64,000 bases of DNA. It comes from Sycon ciliatum (taxonomy: Eukaryota > Porifera > Calcarea > Leucosolenida > Sycettidae). How positions within the stretch are numbered: the stretch's first letter is position 1; each line of letters starts with the position of its first letter. The notes under the pieces are model-generated. The model was not told the DNA's origin, did no database searches, and saw only the letters and a list, made by a program, of their open reading frames with translations. The stretch is taken from assembly GCF_964019385.1 (NCBI RefSeq), contig NC_088643.1:45606678-45670677 (forward strand). Direction: 5' to 3'. Below, piece after piece: positions 61,860 through 64,000 of this stretch. The position numbers and the translations under genes were made by a program.

Positions 61860-62335
61860 CAACAGTGTATCTATTAGGCCTGGTGGAAATGTGAAGCAAA
61901 ATCCCAAGTTTAATTAAGTACTCCGGTTTTCTCTAATCAAATATGAGCAGTCTTGTGTCCTTCACTCCACGAAAACCGCTTCCCAAACTCGCACCAGGCT
62001 CTACATGCCCCGATTTCACAGATGACAATGCTGAGTTGTCATTTTCCACAGTTGATCGATTGCTGCTGCTAGATCACTTGGTCTCCCTCTACTGCTATAC
62101 CAATACGCCTCAGACACACGCGGCCTGCACACAAATATCTACTCCCTGCACACTCTGAGACTGCTAGCCATGATTTGCCGCAGTAAATACCTGTACCCGG
62201 TATAATGTATTAACTAGTTCTCTGATCCACACAGAGTTCTCTTGCCTTCCAAAAAGCCAAGCAAATAATCGAATTCATCAACGAGGGATCATCAACGGTG
62301 AAAAAGGAAGGAACATTTGGCGTAACAGTGTCACC
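61860..62335. other. no exon recognised upstream of the first coiled-coil exon
   Basis: No minus-strand exon ending in phase 1 could be identified here. The short plus-strand frame at 61943-62158 has no recognisable domain. Confidence 0.4.
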
Positions 62336-64000
62336 AATGTGACTCGCTGCGATGTCAATGCTAAGCAAAACTCCAGCAATGTGACTCGCTACGATGTCAA
62401 TGCTAAGCAAAACTCCAGCAATGTGACTCGCTACGATGTCAATGCTAAGCAAAACTCCAGCAATGTGACTCCCTACGATGTCAATGCTAAGCAAAACTCC
62501 AGCAATGTGACTCGCTACGATGTCAATGCTAAGCAAAACTCCAGCAATGTGACTCGCTACGATGTCAATGCTAAGCAAAACTCCAGAAATGTGACTCGCT
62601 ACGATGTCAATGCTAAGCAAAACTCCAGCAATGTGACTCGCTACGATGTCAATGCTAAGCAAAACTCCAGAAATGTGACTCGCTACGATGTCAATGCTAA
62701 GCAAAACTCCAGCAATGTGACTCGCTACGATGTCAATGCTAAGCAAAACTCCAGCAATGTGACTCGCTACGATGTCAATGCTAAGCAAAACTCCAGAAAT
62801 GTGACTCGCTACGATGTCAATGCTAAGCAAAACTCCAGCAATGTGACTCGCTACGATGTCAATGCTAAGCAAAACTCCAGAAATGTGACTCGCTACGATG
62901 TCAATGCTAAGCAAAACTCCAGCAATGTGACTCGCTACGATGTCAATGCTAAGCAAAACTCCAGCAGTGTGACTCGCTACGATGTCAATACTAAGCAAAA
63001 CTCCAGCAATGTGACTCGCTACGATGTCAATGCTAAGCAAAACGCCAGCAATGTGACTCGCTACGATGTCAATGCTAAGCAAAACTCCAGCAATGTGACT
63101 CGCTACGATGACAATGCTAAGCAAAACTCCAGCATTGTGACTCGCTACGATGTCAATGCTAAGCAAAACTCCAGCAATGTGACTCTCTACGATGTCAATG
63201 CTAAGCAAAACTCCAGAAATGTGACTCGCTACGATGTCAATGCTAAGCAAAACTCCAGAAATGTGACTCGCTACGATGTCAATGCTAAGCAAAACTCCAG
63301 CAATGTGACTCGCTACGATGTCAAAGCTAAGCAAAACTCCAGCAATGTGACTCGCTACGATGTCAATGCTAAGCAAAACTCCAGCAATGTGACTCGCTAC
63401 GATGTCAATGCTAAGCAAAACTCCAGCAATGTGACTCGCTACGATGTCAATGCTAAGCAAAACTCCAGCAATGTGACTCGCTACGATGTCAATGCTAAGC
63501 AAAACTCCAGAAATGTGACTCGCTACGATGTCAATGCTAAGCAAAACTCCAGCAATGTGACTCGCTACGATGTCAATGCTAAGCAAAACTCCAGCAGTGT
63601 GACTCACTACGATGTCAATGCTAAGCAAAACTCCAGCAATGTGACTCGCTACGATGTCAATGCTAAGCAAAACTCCAGCAATGTGACTCGCTACGATGTC
63701 AATGCTAAGCAAAACTCCAGCAATGTGACTCGCTACGATGTCAATGCTAAGCAAAACTCCAGCAATGTGACTCGCTACGATGTCAATGCTAAGCAAAACT
63801 CCAGAAATGTGACTCGCTACGATGTCAATGCTAAGCAAAACTCCAGCAATGTGACTCGCTACGATGTCAATGCTAAGCAAAACTCCAGCAATGTGACTCG
63901 CTACGATGTCAATGCTAAGCAAAACGCCAGCAATGTGACTCGCTACGATGTCAATGCTAAGCAAAACTCCAGAAATGTGACTCGCTACGATGTCAATGCT
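62336..64000. repeat. 42-bp minisatellite, ~39.5 copies, runs off the window
   Basis: Unit GACTCGCTACGATGTCAATG then CTAAGCAAAACTCCAGCAAT and GT, in strict 42-bp register to the last base. Both strands are open: the minus strand gives a 14-residue hydrophobic repeat (LSIDIVASHIAGVL), the plus strand NVTRYDVNAKQNSS with two N-glycosylation sequons per unit. Nearly all differences between units change the amino acid in either frame (for example GCT/ACT, AGC/AGA, GTC/GAC), which argues against coding selection. Confidence 0.95.

Noticed and set aside
62336-64000. CRISPR-like array
   Set aside because: Repeats are directly adjoining with no spacers, and the context is eukaryotic.

Overview
This window looks like chromosomal DNA of a multicellular animal. 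It has spliced genes with GT-AG introns, a CUT-domain homeobox gene (a family known from animals), intron-less eukaryotic tRNA-Phe genes with T-run terminators, LINE remnants and very abundant DNA-transposon debris and microsatellites. The many ACATGT/TGTACA runs and the low gene density would fit an early-branching marine invertebrate such as a sponge, but the sequence does not prove the species.

Two protein-coding genes can be modelled with confidence, both on the minus strand. (1) A CUT-homeodomain transcription factor has exon 1 (CUT domain) at 17578-17179 and exon 2 (homeodomain, acidic run, Ser/Thr/Ala-rich tail) at 7020-5954. They are joined across a 10.2-kb intron with matching phase and give 488 residues. 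(2) The 3' part of a coiled-coil protein gene has eight exons between 61842 and 50890. All seven splice junctions are in phase and the gene ends in a stop codon; its 5' exons are not visible. Its introns hold two antisense tRNA-Phe genes, decayed tRNA-Phe copies, a piggyBac derivative and several tandem repeats.

Layout: 0-5 kb, tRNA-bearing MITE, microsatellites, TTAA foldback; 5.9-17.6 kb, CUT-homeobox gene with an intron full of MITEs; 18-30 kb, LINE remnant, pogo-like remnant, palindromic retroposon-like elements, hAT-like element; 30-42 kb, foldback cluster, a 617-bp TAG array, nested hAT/mariner MITEs, a 1.46-kb composite palindrome; 42-48 kb, large CA, AAC, 30-bp and 9-bp arrays plus a LINE 3' end; 48.6-62 kb, tRNA-Phe genes and the coiled-coil gene; 62.3-64 kb, a 42-bp minisatellite running off the window.

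The most unusual signals are mobile-element families that can be defined from the window itself. Hairpins of only 27-46 bp are flanked by 7-8-bp target-site duplications. Six palindromic elements with a shared CTCGGAT-type head are flanked by 10-17-bp direct repeats. MITEs starting TAGGCCT are full of ATTATGC motifs. All calls were made by eye; no database search was run.
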